A stretch of DNA of 64,000 nucleotides from Rhizorhabdus histidinilytica (GCF_900167915.1 NZ_FUYM01000001.1:434001-498000), one strand, 5' to 3'; shown: positions 19,843-29,514, counted from the first letter of the stretch. Made by a program: numbers and translations. The notes: generated by a model from the letters alone, not told the origin.

Positions 19843-21417
19843 TCAATCGTCGAGCTGGCGGGCCGCGTTCCACAGCTTGCGGAATTTGCGCCGCCAGCGG
19901 CCGCGATTGCGTTCGCGCCGGGCGCGGCGCTTCTCGCGGATCGTGTCGAACAATTGCCGGGTACCGCGCCGCAGGAAGCCGCGGAACAGGCCCCGGTTCG
20001 ACAGGGGCTCGAACCGCTCGTCGACCGATTCCGGATCGAGCAGGCCGCTCGCGCCGATCGCGAGCGTCGCGTCGCTCCATTGGTGCGGTTCGAAGGGAAT
20101 GAGCGACTTGGCCGTGCCGATCAGGCATTCGACGGTCGCGATCAGCGAGCCGGTGCGGTCGAAGGCGTCGCGCACCGCATCGGGCGCGACGCCGAGATGC
20201 TCGGCCATCAACGCCTCGCGCAGCCGGCGGATCGCCGGATCGGGGGCGTCGCTCGCCTCGCCCTCCAGCGCGATGTCGCATTCGCTGTCGAGCCCCATCG
20301 ACCGGTTGTTCATGTTCGACGACCCGACCCGCAGGATGCGGTCGTCGACGATCAGCAGCTTCGAATGGACGTAGATCGGCTTCCGGCCGGCGGTGACAGG
20401 GGTGTAGATCTGGAAATGGTCGTCGCGGTCGATCTCCGCCAGCGCGAAGAAGAGCTCGGCCCGTGCGCTGCCCATCGCCGCTTCCTGGAGCCAGCCGTCG
20501 GCGCTGATCGGGTTGACGATGACGATCTCGGGCGGGCGGCGCTCGGTCAGTCGCCGGGCGATCGCCTCGGCGACCCGGCGCGACGCGAAATACTGGTTGT
20601 CGGCATAGATGAAGCGCTTCGCCGCCGCGATCATGTCGACATAGAGCTGCTCGATCTCGCGGACTTCGGCGGCGCCTTCGCTTTTCGGATGGGTACGGGC
20701 GATGGCGATCGCCCGGTCGTGGAACAGCGGTTCGACCCGCTCGGGCCATATCCCGCCATGCGACGCCGGCACGGGCAGGACCCGGCCCGTCGCGCGCTTC
20801 CAGCGTTCGCGCGCCAGATCGCCCAGCGCGGCGGCGGCGGGCCCTTCGATCATCCCGGCGGTGTCGTGCCAAGGCATATAGGGCTTGCCGTTCGGCCGGC
20901 AGCGGCGCGGATCGCCGTCAAGGTGCTCGGGCGTGTCCCAGCGGTCCTCGGTCATGTCGATGCCGCCGCACAGCGCCACCGAATCGTCGATGACGAGAAT
21001 CTTCTGATGGTGCGTCGCGCCGATCGGATGGCTGCTGTCGAAACGGATCGAGACGTTGCGGGTCATCCGCCAGCGCAGGATGGTGAAGATCGACAGCCCG
21101 CGTGTCAGCATCTTCAGGAAGCCCATGTTCCAGATCAGCAGGTTGATCCGCAGCTCTGGCCGGCGCCGGACGAGCCAGGGGATGAATTGCGCAAGGCAGT
21201 TGGGCGGTTCGTCGCCGTCCCCGCCTTCGGCCAGATCGGGATCGAGGAGGATACGGGGATCGACGTCCCAGCCGACCAGCAATATCTGCTCGCGCGCCTG
21301 GAGCATCGCGTCGCGCGCGGTGCGGAAATAGTCGGCGGCATCGACGATCACCGCGGCCCGCGACGCTCGCTCGATCCGCCAGCAATTCTCGCCCTGTACG
21401 AAGATCCCGCTCGACAT
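19843..21417 (-). CDS. phospholipase D-like / cardiolipin synthase-like protein
   Basis: A protein of about 524 residues with two HKD catalytic motifs: THHQKILVIDDSVALCGGID and VHSKLLIVDDRILRVGSSNMNNRS. This is the bacterial phospholipase D superfamily arrangement in which two HKD halves form one active site. There is no clear signal peptide. It may hydrolyse or transfer phosphatidyl groups, as cardiolipin synthases do, but an N-terminal membrane anchor typical of ClsA is missing. The ATG at 21417 is preferred (GGGCGAG upstream); an in-frame ATG at 21465 is possible. The C-terminal 40 residues are strongly basic. Confidence 0.9.
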   Translation of the reverse strand: MSSGIFVQGENCWRIERASRAAVIVDAADYFRTARDAMLQAREQILLVGWDVDPRILLDPDLAEGGDGDEPPNCLAQFIPWLVRRRPELRINLLIWNMGFLKMLTRGLSIFTILRWRMTRNVSIRFDSSHPIGATHHQKILVIDDSVALCGGIDMTEDRWDTPEHLDGDPRRCRPNGKPYMPWHDTAGMIEGPAAAALGDLARERWKRATGRVLPVPASHGGIWPERVEPLFHDRAIAIARTHPKSEGAAEVREIEQLYVDMIAAAKRFIYADNQYFASRRVAEAIARRLTERRPPEIVIVNPISADGWLQEAAMGSARAELFFALAEIDRDDHFQIYTPVTAGRKPIYVHSKLLIVDDRILRVGSSNMNNRSMGLDSECDIALEGEASDAPDPAIRRLREALMAEHLGVAPDAVRDAFDRTGSLIATVECLIGTAKSLIPFEPHQWSDATLAIGASGLLDPESVDERFEPLSNRGLFRGFLRRGTRQLFDTIREKRRARRERNRGRWRRKFRKLWNAARQLDD

Positions 21418-21545
21418 CACTCGCCCGACACCGAATATAGGCCCCTGATTTTGGCCCCGTAACATTTTCCACGGACCCTAACGCGCCGCCGCTCGTTTCG
21501 TGCCATTGGAGCCGGCGCCAGTCCACGACCAGTTGGGACACAATC

Positions 21546-22100
21546 TTGAAGTCTGAGAATGGCATTTCCCTGAGGGACAGATTGCGGCGGGAAACCGGAG
21601 CGGCGCACGGCCGTGTCGATGGACTGTTCGGCGCCTGCGATCTCGCAACCGAGCAGGGCTATGGCACCTTCCTGCGGGCCCAGGCGGTCGCATGGGAAAC
21701 CCTTCGGCCGCTGCTCGACGATGGATCGCTCGCCCGTGCCGATGCGCTGCGGCGCGATCTCGATGCGCTGGGCCTGGCCGTGCCGCCGCCGCTTCGCAAT
21801 GTCGACCTCCCCGAGATGGCAACAGCCGGTCATGACTATGTGCTCGAAGGCTCGCGCCTCGGCTCCGCCGTCCTGCTCCGGCAGTTGCGGGCCGCGTCGC
21901 CGGCGCTTGCCGAAAGAGCCGGAGCCTATCTTCTGGAGTCTGGTGATACGGCCGGGTGGAAGCTTCTGTCGACTAGGTTACAGAATGAGGGAGGCGTCCA
22001 TGATAGCAATGACAAAATCGTCGAGGATGCCTTGTTCGTTTTCGACCTTTTCGAACGATCCTGGCATGCGGTGGACATGAGCCCCGCCAACATAAGCTGA
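21546..22100 (+). CDS. bphO: biliverdin-producing heme oxygenase
   Basis: A 184-residue HemO/BphO-like heme oxygenase. The proximal heme ligand is His21 in LRRETGAAHGRVDGLF, and the distal helix region carries YVLEGSRLGSAVLLRQL, with the glycine-rich segment replaced as in bacterial forms. It opens heme to biliverdin, which is the chromophore of the phytochrome encoded four bases downstream. The pairing of bphO with bphP in one operon makes the function secure. It is divergent from the phospholipase D-like gene, with 128 bases between the starts. Confidence 0.9.
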   Translation: MKSENGISLRDRLRRETGAAHGRVDGLFGACDLATEQGYGTFLRAQAVAWETLRPLLDDGSLARADALRRDLDALGLAVPPPLRNVDLPEMATAGHDYVLEGSRLGSAVLLRQLRAASPALAERAGAYLLESGDTAGWKLLSTRLQNEGGVHDSNDKIVEDALFVFDLFERSWHAVDMSPANIS

Positions 22101-22104
22101 GACA

Positions 22105-24678
22105 TTGACGGCCACCCCAACCGACCAGCCCGACCTTACCGCATGTGACCGCGAGCCGATCCATCTCCTCGGCGCCGTCCAGAGCTTCGGGTTCCTGCTC
22201 GCCGTGTCCTCGGACTGGCTGGTCAGCCGGGCGTCGGAGAATCTGGCGGATCATGTCGGTACGGCATGGGATATCGCCCTGGGTCAGCCGCTCCATGCGG
22301 TACTGTCGCAGGATGCCGTCCACGACATCCGCAACCGCATCGCCTATCTCCAGGGCGAGGATTCGGTAGAGCGGCTGCTGCGGATTCGCCTCAAGCCGGA
22401 CCTGCCCGAATATGACGTGGCGATCCACTTCAGCCGTGGATCGATCATCATCGAGGGCGAACCGAGCGGACCGGCGGGGCACGAGGATATTGGCATCACC
22501 GTCCGTTCGATGTTGATGCGGCAGAGCCAGTCCAGCTCGATGCAGAATTTCCAGCTCAACGCGGTGCGGCAGATCCGCGCGATCACCGGGTTCGACCGGG
22601 TGATGCTCTATCGCTTCGATCAGGACGGCGCGGGCGAGGTCGTGGCCGAGTCGGTCGCGTCGAAGCGCGAATCCTTCCTGGGCCTGCGCTATCCGGCGAC
22701 CGATATCCCGCGCCAGGCGCGCGCCCTCTACCTGCGCAACGTGCTGCGCGTGATCGCCGACCTCCAGGATCCCGGCGCGCGGGTGCTGCCGGAGCGCGAC
22801 CTGCACGGCCATCCGATCGACCTGTCGATGTCGGTGCTGCGGTCGGTGTCGCCGGTCCATATCGAATATCTCACGAACATGGGCGTGCGTGCCTCGCTGT
22901 CGATCTCGGTGGTCTGCGAGGGGCGATTGTGGGGGCTGATCGCCTGTCATCATCATGCGCCGCTGCGCCCGTCGCTCGAACAGCGCACCGCGGCCGAGCT
23001 GTTCGGCCGGATGTTCTCGATGATGCTCGAATCGCGCGAACGCGAGGAGACGGCCGGCTATGAGCAGCGGTCGCGGGCGATCGCCGACCGATTGATGGCG
23101 GTGGTCGCGCAGGACGCCAAGCTGCTCCATGATCCGGAATGGATCGGCGAGACCATCGGCGCCGCGATCCCGAACGACGGCATCGGCGTCTATCTCGACG
23201 GAAGGATCGCGCTGTCGGGCATGGCTCCCGATGAAGGCCAGTTCCGGGCGCTGATCCGCGATCTGAGCACCGGGGCGGCGTCGCAGATCGTGATCACCGA
23301 TCATCTGTCGCAGCTGCACCCGCCGGCCGCCGCCTATGCCGAGCGTGCGGCGGGCATGCTCGCCATCCCGATCTCGCGCAGCCCGCGCGACTATGTCGTG
23401 CTGTTCAGGGCAGAGAAGGTCCGCTCGGTCCGCTGGGCCGGCGATCCGCAGAAGGCGATGGAGGAGGACGCCCATGGCGTGCGCCTGTCGCCGCGCAAGA
23501 GCTTCGAAGCCTGGCGTCAGCTCGTCCAGGGGGTCAGCGAGCCCTTCGCCGCGGCCGAGCGGCGCGTGGCGGAGGCCGTCCGCACGTCGCTGCTCGAAGT
23601 GGTGCTGCTGTTGTCGGAGGAGCGGGAGAGCGACCAGGCCAAGGCGCATGAGCGGCAGGACCTGCTGATCGCCGAGCTCAACCACCGCGTCCGCAACGTG
23701 CTCAGCCTCGTCCGCAGCCTGATCTCGCGGACCCGCGGCAGCGCGCAGAGCTATCAGGATTTCGCGGAGACGCTCGAGGGCCGAGTCCAGTCGCTGGCGC
23801 GGGCGCATGACCAGCTGACCATGAAGCGCTGGGGCCCGGCGGAGATCGAGCCGCTCGTCCGGGCGGAAGCCAGCGCCTATCTCGCCGACAATGGCGATCG
23901 CATCCGTCTGTCGGGGCCCCGCGTCCTGCTCGATCCGGCGGCCTTCAACACGCTATCGCTGGTGCTTCACGAGTTGATCACCAACTGCGCCAAATATGGC
24001 GCGCTCAGCGACAGCGGCCATGTCGACCTGCGCTGGAGCATCGACGGCGACGGGGCGTTGCTGATCAGCTGGCGCGAAACCGGCGGCCCGCCGGTCCGCG
24101 CCCCCGAACGCAGGGGCTTCGGCACGACGATCATCGAGCGGTCGATTCCCTACGATCTCGGCGGCCGGGCGCGGACGAGCTTTCGCCTGTCCGGCCTGGA
24201 GGCGGAATTCTCGATTCCCGGCCGGTTCGTCACGATCGGCAGCGGTGTGGTCGGCGATGCCGATACCGCCCGATCCGAGCCCGACCTCATGACGGCGGCC
24301 GAGGATTTCCCCCGCACCGTGTTGCTGGTCGAGGACAGCATGCTGATCGCGCTCGACGTCGAGGATGCGCTGAAGTCGCTCGGCGCCCGCCGGGTCGTGA
24401 CCGCCTCGTCGGTGCGCCAGGCGCGCGACGCGATCGCCGACGGCGCGATCGATTTCGCGATCCTCGACATCAACCTGGGGACGGATTCGAGCCTGTCGGT
24501 GGCCGAGGAACTGCGCGCGGCGGGCATCCCCTTCCTGTTCGCCAGTGGCTATGGCGAACAGGCGCAGCTCTCGACCGAGTTCGCGCACGAGGAGGTGATC
24601 TCCAAGCCCTATGGGCGGACGGAGATCGCCGAGGCGGTTCATCGCATGCGGGTGAAAGGCGGCGCGGGGACGGCCTGA
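22105..24678 (+). CDS. bphP: bacteriophytochrome HWE-type histidine kinase with C-terminal receiver domain
   Basis: An 857-residue red/far-red light sensor. Cys14 in TACDREPIHLLG is the biliverdin attachment site ahead of the PAS-2 domain (about 20-125). A GAF domain holds LRYPATDIPRQARALYLRN (the PASDIP motif as PATDIP), and a PHY domain runs to about 500. The kinase is of the HWE/HisKA_2 type: phospho-His in ELNHRVRNVLSLVRSL (about 524), N-box HELITNCAKYG, and the WxE element in ISWRETGG. A receiver domain follows (about 739-850) with phosphoacceptor Asp788 in AILDINLG and lysine in ISKPYG. The start is TTG, four bases after the bphO stop. The output target is not encoded nearby. Confidence 0.95.
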   Translation: MTATPTDQPDLTACDREPIHLLGAVQSFGFLLAVSSDWLVSRASENLADHVGTAWDIALGQPLHAVLSQDAVHDIRNRIAYLQGEDSVERLLRIRLKPDLPEYDVAIHFSRGSIIIEGEPSGPAGHEDIGITVRSMLMRQSQSSSMQNFQLNAVRQIRAITGFDRVMLYRFDQDGAGEVVAESVASKRESFLGLRYPATDIPRQARALYLRNVLRVIADLQDPGARVLPERDLHGHPIDLSMSVLRSVSPVHIEYLTNMGVRASLSISVVCEGRLWGLIACHHHAPLRPSLEQRTAAELFGRMFSMMLESREREETAGYEQRSRAIADRLMAVVAQDAKLLHDPEWIGETIGAAIPNDGIGVYLDGRIALSGMAPDEGQFRALIRDLSTGAASQIVITDHLSQLHPPAAAYAERAAGMLAIPISRSPRDYVVLFRAEKVRSVRWAGDPQKAMEEDAHGVRLSPRKSFEAWRQLVQGVSEPFAAAERRVAEAVRTSLLEVVLLLSEERESDQAKAHERQDLLIAELNHRVRNVLSLVRSLISRTRGSAQSYQDFAETLEGRVQSLARAHDQLTMKRWGPAEIEPLVRAEASAYLADNGDRIRLSGPRVLLDPAAFNTLSLVLHELITNCAKYGALSDSGHVDLRWSIDGDGALLISWRETGGPPVRAPERRGFGTTIIERSIPYDLGGRARTSFRLSGLEAEFSIPGRFVTIGSGVVGDADTARSEPDLMTAAEDFPRTVLLVEDSMLIALDVEDALKSLGARRVVTASSVRQARDAIADGAIDFAILDINLGTDSSLSVAEELRAAGIPFLFASGYGEQAQLSTEFAHEEVISKPYGRTEIAEAVHRMRVKGGAGTA

Positions 24679-24699
24679 TCCCGTCTGGCGTGCGCGGTC

Positions 24700-26133
24700 T
24701 CAGTGCCGTACGAGCCTCCACAAGGCGGTGATCACCGACCGCTGGAAGACGAGCAGCGCGGCGATCCACACCGCCGCCAGGATCGCCGCCGCCTCGATCA
24801 CCGCTGAAATGGGATGCGTCGGGATGCCGCCGCCGCGGGCCGCGTCGATGGCGATGCCGGCGGCGGCCACCACCGCGCAGATCGCAATGGACGGCAGCAG
24901 GCTCGCCAGCACCTCACGCACCGTGAACAGCTTCAGCCGCGCGCCGAGGCGGATCGCCGCCGCCGCATAGACCAGCGAGACGCCTACCGTTCCTACCGCG
25001 ACCAGGACGATGTCTGTCCGGCTCAGCATCGCCAGCATGACGACGCGCGCGCCTTGCTCGCAAATACTGAGCAGGAACAGCTGGCGGGCATGGCCGAGTC
25101 CCGAGAGCGAAGCGCCCAGCACCACGAACTGGCCGGTGATCGCCGCCGCCACGCAGACCCACGGCGCTGGCGCGATCGAGGCCTGCCACTGCCAGCCGTA
25201 GAGCCCGATCAGGATCGGTGCCGACTGGGTGGCGATGCCGATCATGATGGGGGAGAAGATGCAGCCGAACAGCCGCATCCGAAGCAGCAGCGTGGTGCGC
25301 GCGTCCACGCCGCGGCGCATCTCGTGCGCGACCAGCGGGGCGAGGATGCTGAGCACCGGCGGCGCGGCATAGTTCCACAGCATGCGCGGCAGCATCTCCG
25401 CCCTGTCGAGGAAAGCTGCGGGGGCGATGCCGAGCGAGCGGCCGACGAACAGCTCGTTGAGGCGCGGGCCGATCTGGTTGAGCAGCGTGCTCCCCAGCAC
25501 CCAGCCGGTGAAGGAGGAGATCGATCGCCAATGGACGAGGGCCGGGCGGAAGACGAAGCCGGCCGGTCGGCTGGCGAGCATCACCCCCAGGCTGATGACC
25601 CCGCCGACCAGCGTCGCATAGGCCATCGACAGCGTGCCCCAGCCGAGGAAGGCGAGGGCGACGGCGGTTCCCGCGCTGGCGGCGGCTCCGGCCAGGGTGG
25701 CGCCCATGATCGCCTTGAAGCGCAGCGCGCGATTGAGCAGGCCGTGGGCGAGCACCTGGAAAGGCGCGAGCAGATAGGTGAAGGCGACGATCCGCAGCAC
25801 GTCGGCGATCACCGCCGCGCGGTAGAAGGCGGCGATCAGCGGCGCGGCGGCGAAGATCAGCAGCGCGAAGCCGAAGCTGGCGATCATCGCCAGTCCGAGC
25901 GCGGTGCGGATGCGGGTCTGGTCGAGCTCGGGCGCCGAGACAAGGAACATGTTGATGCCGGCGCTGCGCAGTGTCTGCGCGATCATCACCGCCGCCAGTG
26001 CGATCGAGAAGGCGCCCAGCTCGTGCGGCGACAGCAGGCGGGCGACGATCAGGCTGGCGGAAAAGTCGATGACGAACTGGACCGCGGTCTGGATGCCGAC
26101 GATCCGCGCCATCGCGCTGCCGCTCATGCTCAA
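24700..26133 (-). CDS. polysaccharide/oligosaccharide flippase (Wzx/MVF superfamily)
   Basis: A 477-residue integral membrane protein with about 12-14 hydrophobic helices, including FVIDFSASLIVARLLSPHEL near the N-terminus, a signature-like start of Wzx/RfbX-type flippases (arginine before LLSPxE). These move lipid-linked sugar repeat units across the inner membrane. No glycosyltransferases or other polysaccharide genes lie in the window, so the glycan cannot be named. It converges on bphP with a 21-base gap. Confidence 0.82.
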   Translation of the reverse strand: MSMSGSAMARIVGIQTAVQFVIDFSASLIVARLLSPHELGAFSIALAAVMIAQTLRSAGINMFLVSAPELDQTRIRTALGLAMIASFGFALLIFAAAPLIAAFYRAAVIADVLRIVAFTYLLAPFQVLAHGLLNRALRFKAIMGATLAGAAASAGTAVALAFLGWGTLSMAYATLVGGVISLGVMLASRPAGFVFRPALVHWRSISSFTGWVLGSTLLNQIGPRLNELFVGRSLGIAPAAFLDRAEMLPRMLWNYAAPPVLSILAPLVAHEMRRGVDARTTLLLRMRLFGCIFSPIMIGIATQSAPILIGLYGWQWQASIAPAPWVCVAAAITGQFVVLGASLSGLGHARQLFLLSICEQGARVVMLAMLSRTDIVLVAVGTVGVSLVYAAAAIRLGARLKLFTVREVLASLLPSIAICAVVAAAGIAIDAARGGGIPTHPISAVIEAAAILAAVWIAALLVFQRSVITALWRLVRH

Positions 26134-26216
26134 AAGCCGTCATCCTTCCCCAGAGGTGCGTCGGCGACGCTACAGCCCATGATCCGCTTCGTGAAGATGG
26201 CGCGGTACGACCCTCG

Positions 26217-26801
26217 TCAGGGGCGATAATGGCGAACGTCGCGGGTGAACCAGGTGCTGAGCGTCACACGGTCGCTACCGACCACCGGCTTCACCCCGTG
26301 AGTGGCGCGCTCATCGCTGGGATAGAAGACCAAGGTGCCGGTCCGGGGCGTGCTGACATAATAGCCCCCATGTTCGTTGCGGATGAAGGTCTCGTCGCCC
26401 GAATAGTCGTAATTACAATAGGTTACAGCCGAATAGTGACGACAGCTCATAAGTTCGTGGTCGCCGGGATAGCCGTCGTCCTTATGCTCGTCCATGCTCT
26501 TGCCAGGCCGCCAGCGGACGAGATCGGTGAAGTGCGGAAAGACGATCTCGCGCACCGCGAGGCAGATGAGCTGGGCGACCATCAGCCGATAGCCGCCGAT
26601 CAGGTGGCGCAGCTCGCCCTCCTCCCAATGGTCGAAGGCGAAGGTATCGCTGTCTTGCCAGGGGAGCTTGGCGGGGTCGGCCGCGCCCTCGGGCTTCTGG
26701 GTGTGGCTGTGCGACAATGTGCAGAGCCGTGCGCAGATCGCCGGGTTCAGCGCGCCGTCGAAGCGGTGGATCATCGCCGATCCGGTATCGACCTTCTGCA
26801 C
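26217..26801 (-). CDS. 2-oxoglutarate/Fe(II)-dependent oxygenase (prolyl-hydroxylase-like)
   Basis: A 194-residue protein with the 2OG-Fe(II) oxygenase core. The iron ligands are in DEHKDDG (HxD) and ATHGVKP, and the 2OG-binding arginine is in GSDRVTLSTWF, with the jelly-roll strands RHYSAVTYCNYD and GTLVFYPSDE between them. This arrangement is that of P4H-like oxygenases that hydroxylate peptides or small molecules. The target is unknown. An internal ATG at residue 10 (MIHRFDGALN) could be the real start. It is followed after 83 bases by the flippase gene. Confidence 0.85.
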   Translation of the reverse strand: MQKVDTGSAMIHRFDGALNPAICARLCTLSHSHTQKPEGAADPAKLPWQDSDTFAFDHWEEGELRHLIGGYRLMVAQLICLAVREIVFPHFTDLVRWRPGKSMDEHKDDGYPGDHELMSCRHYSAVTYCNYDYSGDETFIRNEHGGYYVSTPRTGTLVFYPSDERATHGVKPVVGSDRVTLSTWFTRDVRHYRP

Positions 26802-26877
26802 GCCCGCCGCCCCCTGATGCCGCCGCCCTCACCGGGATTAGGGCCGGAGCCCGGGCGAGCACAAGCGGGATCGCCGG

Positions 26878-27837
26878 TCAGGCCCGTTCCGCCAGGCAGC
26901 CTAGCGCGGCCAGCGTCGCCCGGACGGCCGTATCGAGCGGGGTGTGCGGCTCGTCGCCGAGGACCGCGACCAGCCGGCGATTGTCGAGCCGCACCGGCTG
27001 CTGCCACAAATAGCGCATCTCCAGCAGCTCGCGCAGCAGCGGCACGGCGGGGGAGGCGAGGCGCATCGCCCACCAGGGCAGCGGCCGGACCGGCACCGCT
27101 GGCGCGCGGAGCGCACGGCGGATGGCGTCCGTCATCCGGCTGCCGTCCGGGTCCCAATGGCCGTCCATGTGGAAGCGGGCGAAGGGCTCGAGATCGTCGC
27201 GCTCGGCGAGCCGCACCATGGTTTCGGCGACGTCGGGCAGATAGGCCCATTGGTGGCCGACGCCCGGCTTGCCAGGACGACGGATCACGCGCGGGCGGCG
27301 GCCGGGCCGGACAATCCCCTGGCCGAACCAGTTGTTGCCCGGCTGCGGCCCGAAGAAGTCGCCCGCCCGCACGATCAGCGCGCGGGCGGTGCCCGTGGTG
27401 GTGGCCTCGGCGAGGCGCCGTTCCAGCTCGACCCTGATGCGCCCCTTGGCGGTGGGCGCGTGCTGGGGCGCCTCCTCGCCGATCAGGGGGAAGGCGTCGG
27501 GGCCGTAATTATAGAGGGTTCCCGGCAGCAGGATGCGTGCACCGTTCGCTTGTGCCGCCGTGATGCTGTTGTCGATCATCGGCAGGACGAGCCTGTCCCA
27601 GTCGCGATAGCCGGGCGGATTGACGGCATGGACGATCAGCGCCGCGTCCCGTGCCGCCGCCGCCACGTCGGTCGCGACCATCGCGTCGCCGCCGATCCAG
27701 GCGAAGGCCGGGTCGCGGGCCGGATCGGGGCGGCGATGCAGCGCCCGTACCCGCCAGCCGCGTGCCGCCAGCCCGCGCGCCACCGCGCCGCCAATGCCGC
27801 CGGTCGCGCCCAATATGAGCGCCGTTCGTTCGATCAT
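26878..27837 (-). CDS. NAD(P)-dependent epimerase/dehydratase-like SDR protein
   Basis: A 319-residue extended/atypical short-chain dehydrogenase. The Rossmann motif ALILGATGGIGGAVARGLAA is at 6-25, and the substrate segment LLPGTLYNYGPDAFP carries a Tyr but not a clear YxxxK pair. The start ATG 27837 has AAGGAGG seven bases upstream; reading further back in frame only gives antisense of the LysR gene. It is divergent from the LysR regulator with a 90-base shared promoter region, so that regulator probably controls it. Confidence 0.87.
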   Translation of the reverse strand: MIERTALILGATGGIGGAVARGLAARGWRVRALHRRPDPARDPAFAWIGGDAMVATDVAAAARDAALIVHAVNPPGYRDWDRLVLPMIDNSITAAQANGARILLPGTLYNYGPDAFPLIGEEAPQHAPTAKGRIRVELERRLAEATTTGTARALIVRAGDFFGPQPGNNWFGQGIVRPGRRPRVIRRPGKPGVGHQWAYLPDVAETMVRLAERDDLEPFARFHMDGHWDPDGSRMTDAIRRALRAPAVPVRPLPWWAMRLASPAVPLLRELLEMRYLWQQPVRLDNRRLVAVLGDEPHTPLDTAVRATLAALGCLAERA

Positions 27838-27927
27838 GCCGTCCTCCTTCGATGCCGGGGGTGAGGATCGGCGGATCGGCCATGATGGAAAATTGTGGAA
27901 ATATCTGGTTCTGCTATACGGAAATAG

Positions 27928-28818
27928 ATGAACTCGGAACCGGATTGGGACCTGTACCGCAGCTTCGCGGCCGTACTGCGCGAAGGATCCCTGTCGGGCG
28001 CCGCGCGCAGCCTGGGGCTGACCCAGCCGAGCGTCGCGCGCCATGTCGACGCGTTGGAGGCGGCGATCGGGACGACGCTGTTCCTGCGCACCCAGCGCGG
28101 CCTTTCGCCGACCGATGCCGCGCTGCGGCTGAAGCCTCATGTCGAAGCGCTGGTCGCCACCTCGGCCGCGTTGCTGCGGGCGGCCGCCGACCATGCGGGC
28201 CAGGTGCGGGGAACGGTGCGGATCAGCGCCAGCGAGGTCGTCGGCGTCGAACATCTGCCGCCGATCCTCGCCGAGCTGCGGCGGCGGCACCCCGCGCTTG
28301 GCATCGAACTGGTGCTGTCCAACAGCATCGACGACCTGCTCGGCCGGCAGGCGGACATCGCGATCCGGATGGTCGAGCCGGTCCAGCAGGCGCTCGTCAC
28401 CCGCAAGGTTGGCGCGGTCGAGGTGGGGCTGCACGCCCGCCGTGACTATCTCGACCGGTGCGGTGTGCCGGAGACGATGGAGGCCCTGGCCGGCTACGAC
28501 CTGATCGGCTTCGATGCCGAGACCCCGGCGATCCGCGCCATGGCAGGTCGTTATCCGATGCTCCGTCGCCGCTTGTTCGCGCTGTGTGCCGACAGCGACC
28601 TTGCCCAGCTCGCGGCGATCCGCGCCGGCTTCGGCATCGGCTTCTGCCAGGTCCAGGTCGCACGCCGCTCCCCGGAGCTGGTTCGCGTGCTCGAACACGA
28701 CTGCGCCATCGAGCTGGGGCTGTGGATCGTGATGCATGAGGACCTGCGCGCCAGCGCATCGTGCCGGGCGGCGTTCGATGCGCTGGCGGCCGGCCTGGGG
28801 GCGATCGCGCGAGGCTAG
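27928..28818 (+). CDS. LysR family transcriptional regulator
   Basis: A 296-residue LysR-type regulator. The N-terminal winged helix-turn-helix is clear: LYRSFAAVLREGSLSGAARS, then LGLTQPSVARHVDALEAAIG and LFLRTQRGLSPTDAA. The effector domain starts around 92 (RGTVRISASEVVGVEHLPP). LysR regulators typically control a divergent gene, here the SDR-family gene 90 bases away. The effector molecule is unknown. Confidence 0.95.
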   Translation: MNSEPDWDLYRSFAAVLREGSLSGAARSLGLTQPSVARHVDALEAAIGTTLFLRTQRGLSPTDAALRLKPHVEALVATSAALLRAAADHAGQVRGTVRISASEVVGVEHLPPILAELRRRHPALGIELVLSNSIDDLLGRQADIAIRMVEPVQQALVTRKVGAVEVGLHARRDYLDRCGVPETMEALAGYDLIGFDAETPAIRAMAGRYPMLRRRLFALCADSDLAQLAAIRAGFGIGFCQVQVARRSPELVRVLEHDCAIELGLWIVMHEDLRASASCRAAFDALAAGLGAIARG

Positions 28819-28828
28819 ACCTGGAGGT

Positions 28829-29440
28829 TCAGGCGGCCTGCTGCAGTCCCGAGGCGTCGTCGAGGGCGAGCGCCCGGATCGCGGCGGGGCGTTCGCGGCA
28901 GCGGGCCATATAGGCGTCGATGGTCGGGCTCTCGGGAAAGACCTGGCGTCCGAAGGCGAGCGCGCTCGCGATCAGCAGGTCGGCGCCGGTGAAGCGATCG
29001 CCCATCATATAGGGGCCCTGCGCCAGCGCCTGCTCGATCCGCCGGACGACCTGCGCATGATAGCGCTGGCGCATCGGCGCGCGTTCCAGCTCACCGGTCA
29101 TGGCGGCGACCATCGCCGGCTCCATCTCCGCCGCATACCAGGCGAGCCAGGTGAGATAGGCGCCGCGCTGCGCATCGCCGGGAAGCGGCCCGAGCCCGGC
29201 TTCGGGGAATGCCTCCGTCAGGTAGAGGACGATCGCCACCGATTCGGCGGCGAGGTTGCCGTCATGCGCGATGGCGGGGACGCGCTGGTCGGGGTGCGGG
29301 TTGCCCGGATCGGGGGCGCCCTCGCCGGTCATCGGGCGAAAGATCGACACAGGCCTGATCTCATAGGGGGCGCCGATCTCCTCCAGCAGCCAGATCATTC
29401 GGGACGAACGGGATTGCGGCGCGTGATAGAGCGTGATCAT
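28829..29440 (-). CDS. glutathione S-transferase family protein
   Basis: A 203-residue GST. The thioredoxin-like N-domain starts MITLYHAPQSRSSRMIWLLEE (first 20 residues of this segment hold the likely catalytic Ser/Tyr), with the cis-Pro turn in DQRVPAIAHD and the glutathione-binding LAAESVAIVLYL. The C-terminal helical domain has PYMMGDRFTGADLLIASALA, the conserved N-capping box. It probably conjugates or reduces an electrophile. It is divergent from the WYL regulator (105-base gap) that may control it. AAGGAA lies just upstream of the ATG. Confidence 0.93.
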   Translation of the reverse strand: MITLYHAPQSRSSRMIWLLEEIGAPYEIRPVSIFRPMTGEGAPDPGNPHPDQRVPAIAHDGNLAAESVAIVLYLTEAFPEAGLGPLPGDAQRGAYLTWLAWYAAEMEPAMVAAMTGELERAPMRQRYHAQVVRRIEQALAQGPYMMGDRFTGADLLIASALAFGRQVFPESPTIDAYMARCRERPAAIRALALDDASGLQQAA

Positions 29441-29514
29441 GGCGGATGTTCCTTCCTTCTCGCCGTCGCCGGACGGCTTGCCCGGCGCGACGATCCCGTA
29501 TTAGACCACCCCTG

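Noticed and set aside
18469-21462. 997-codon plus-strand open frame
   Set aside because: It runs antisense across the M20 peptidase and phospholipase D-like genes, both of which have intact catalytic motifs.
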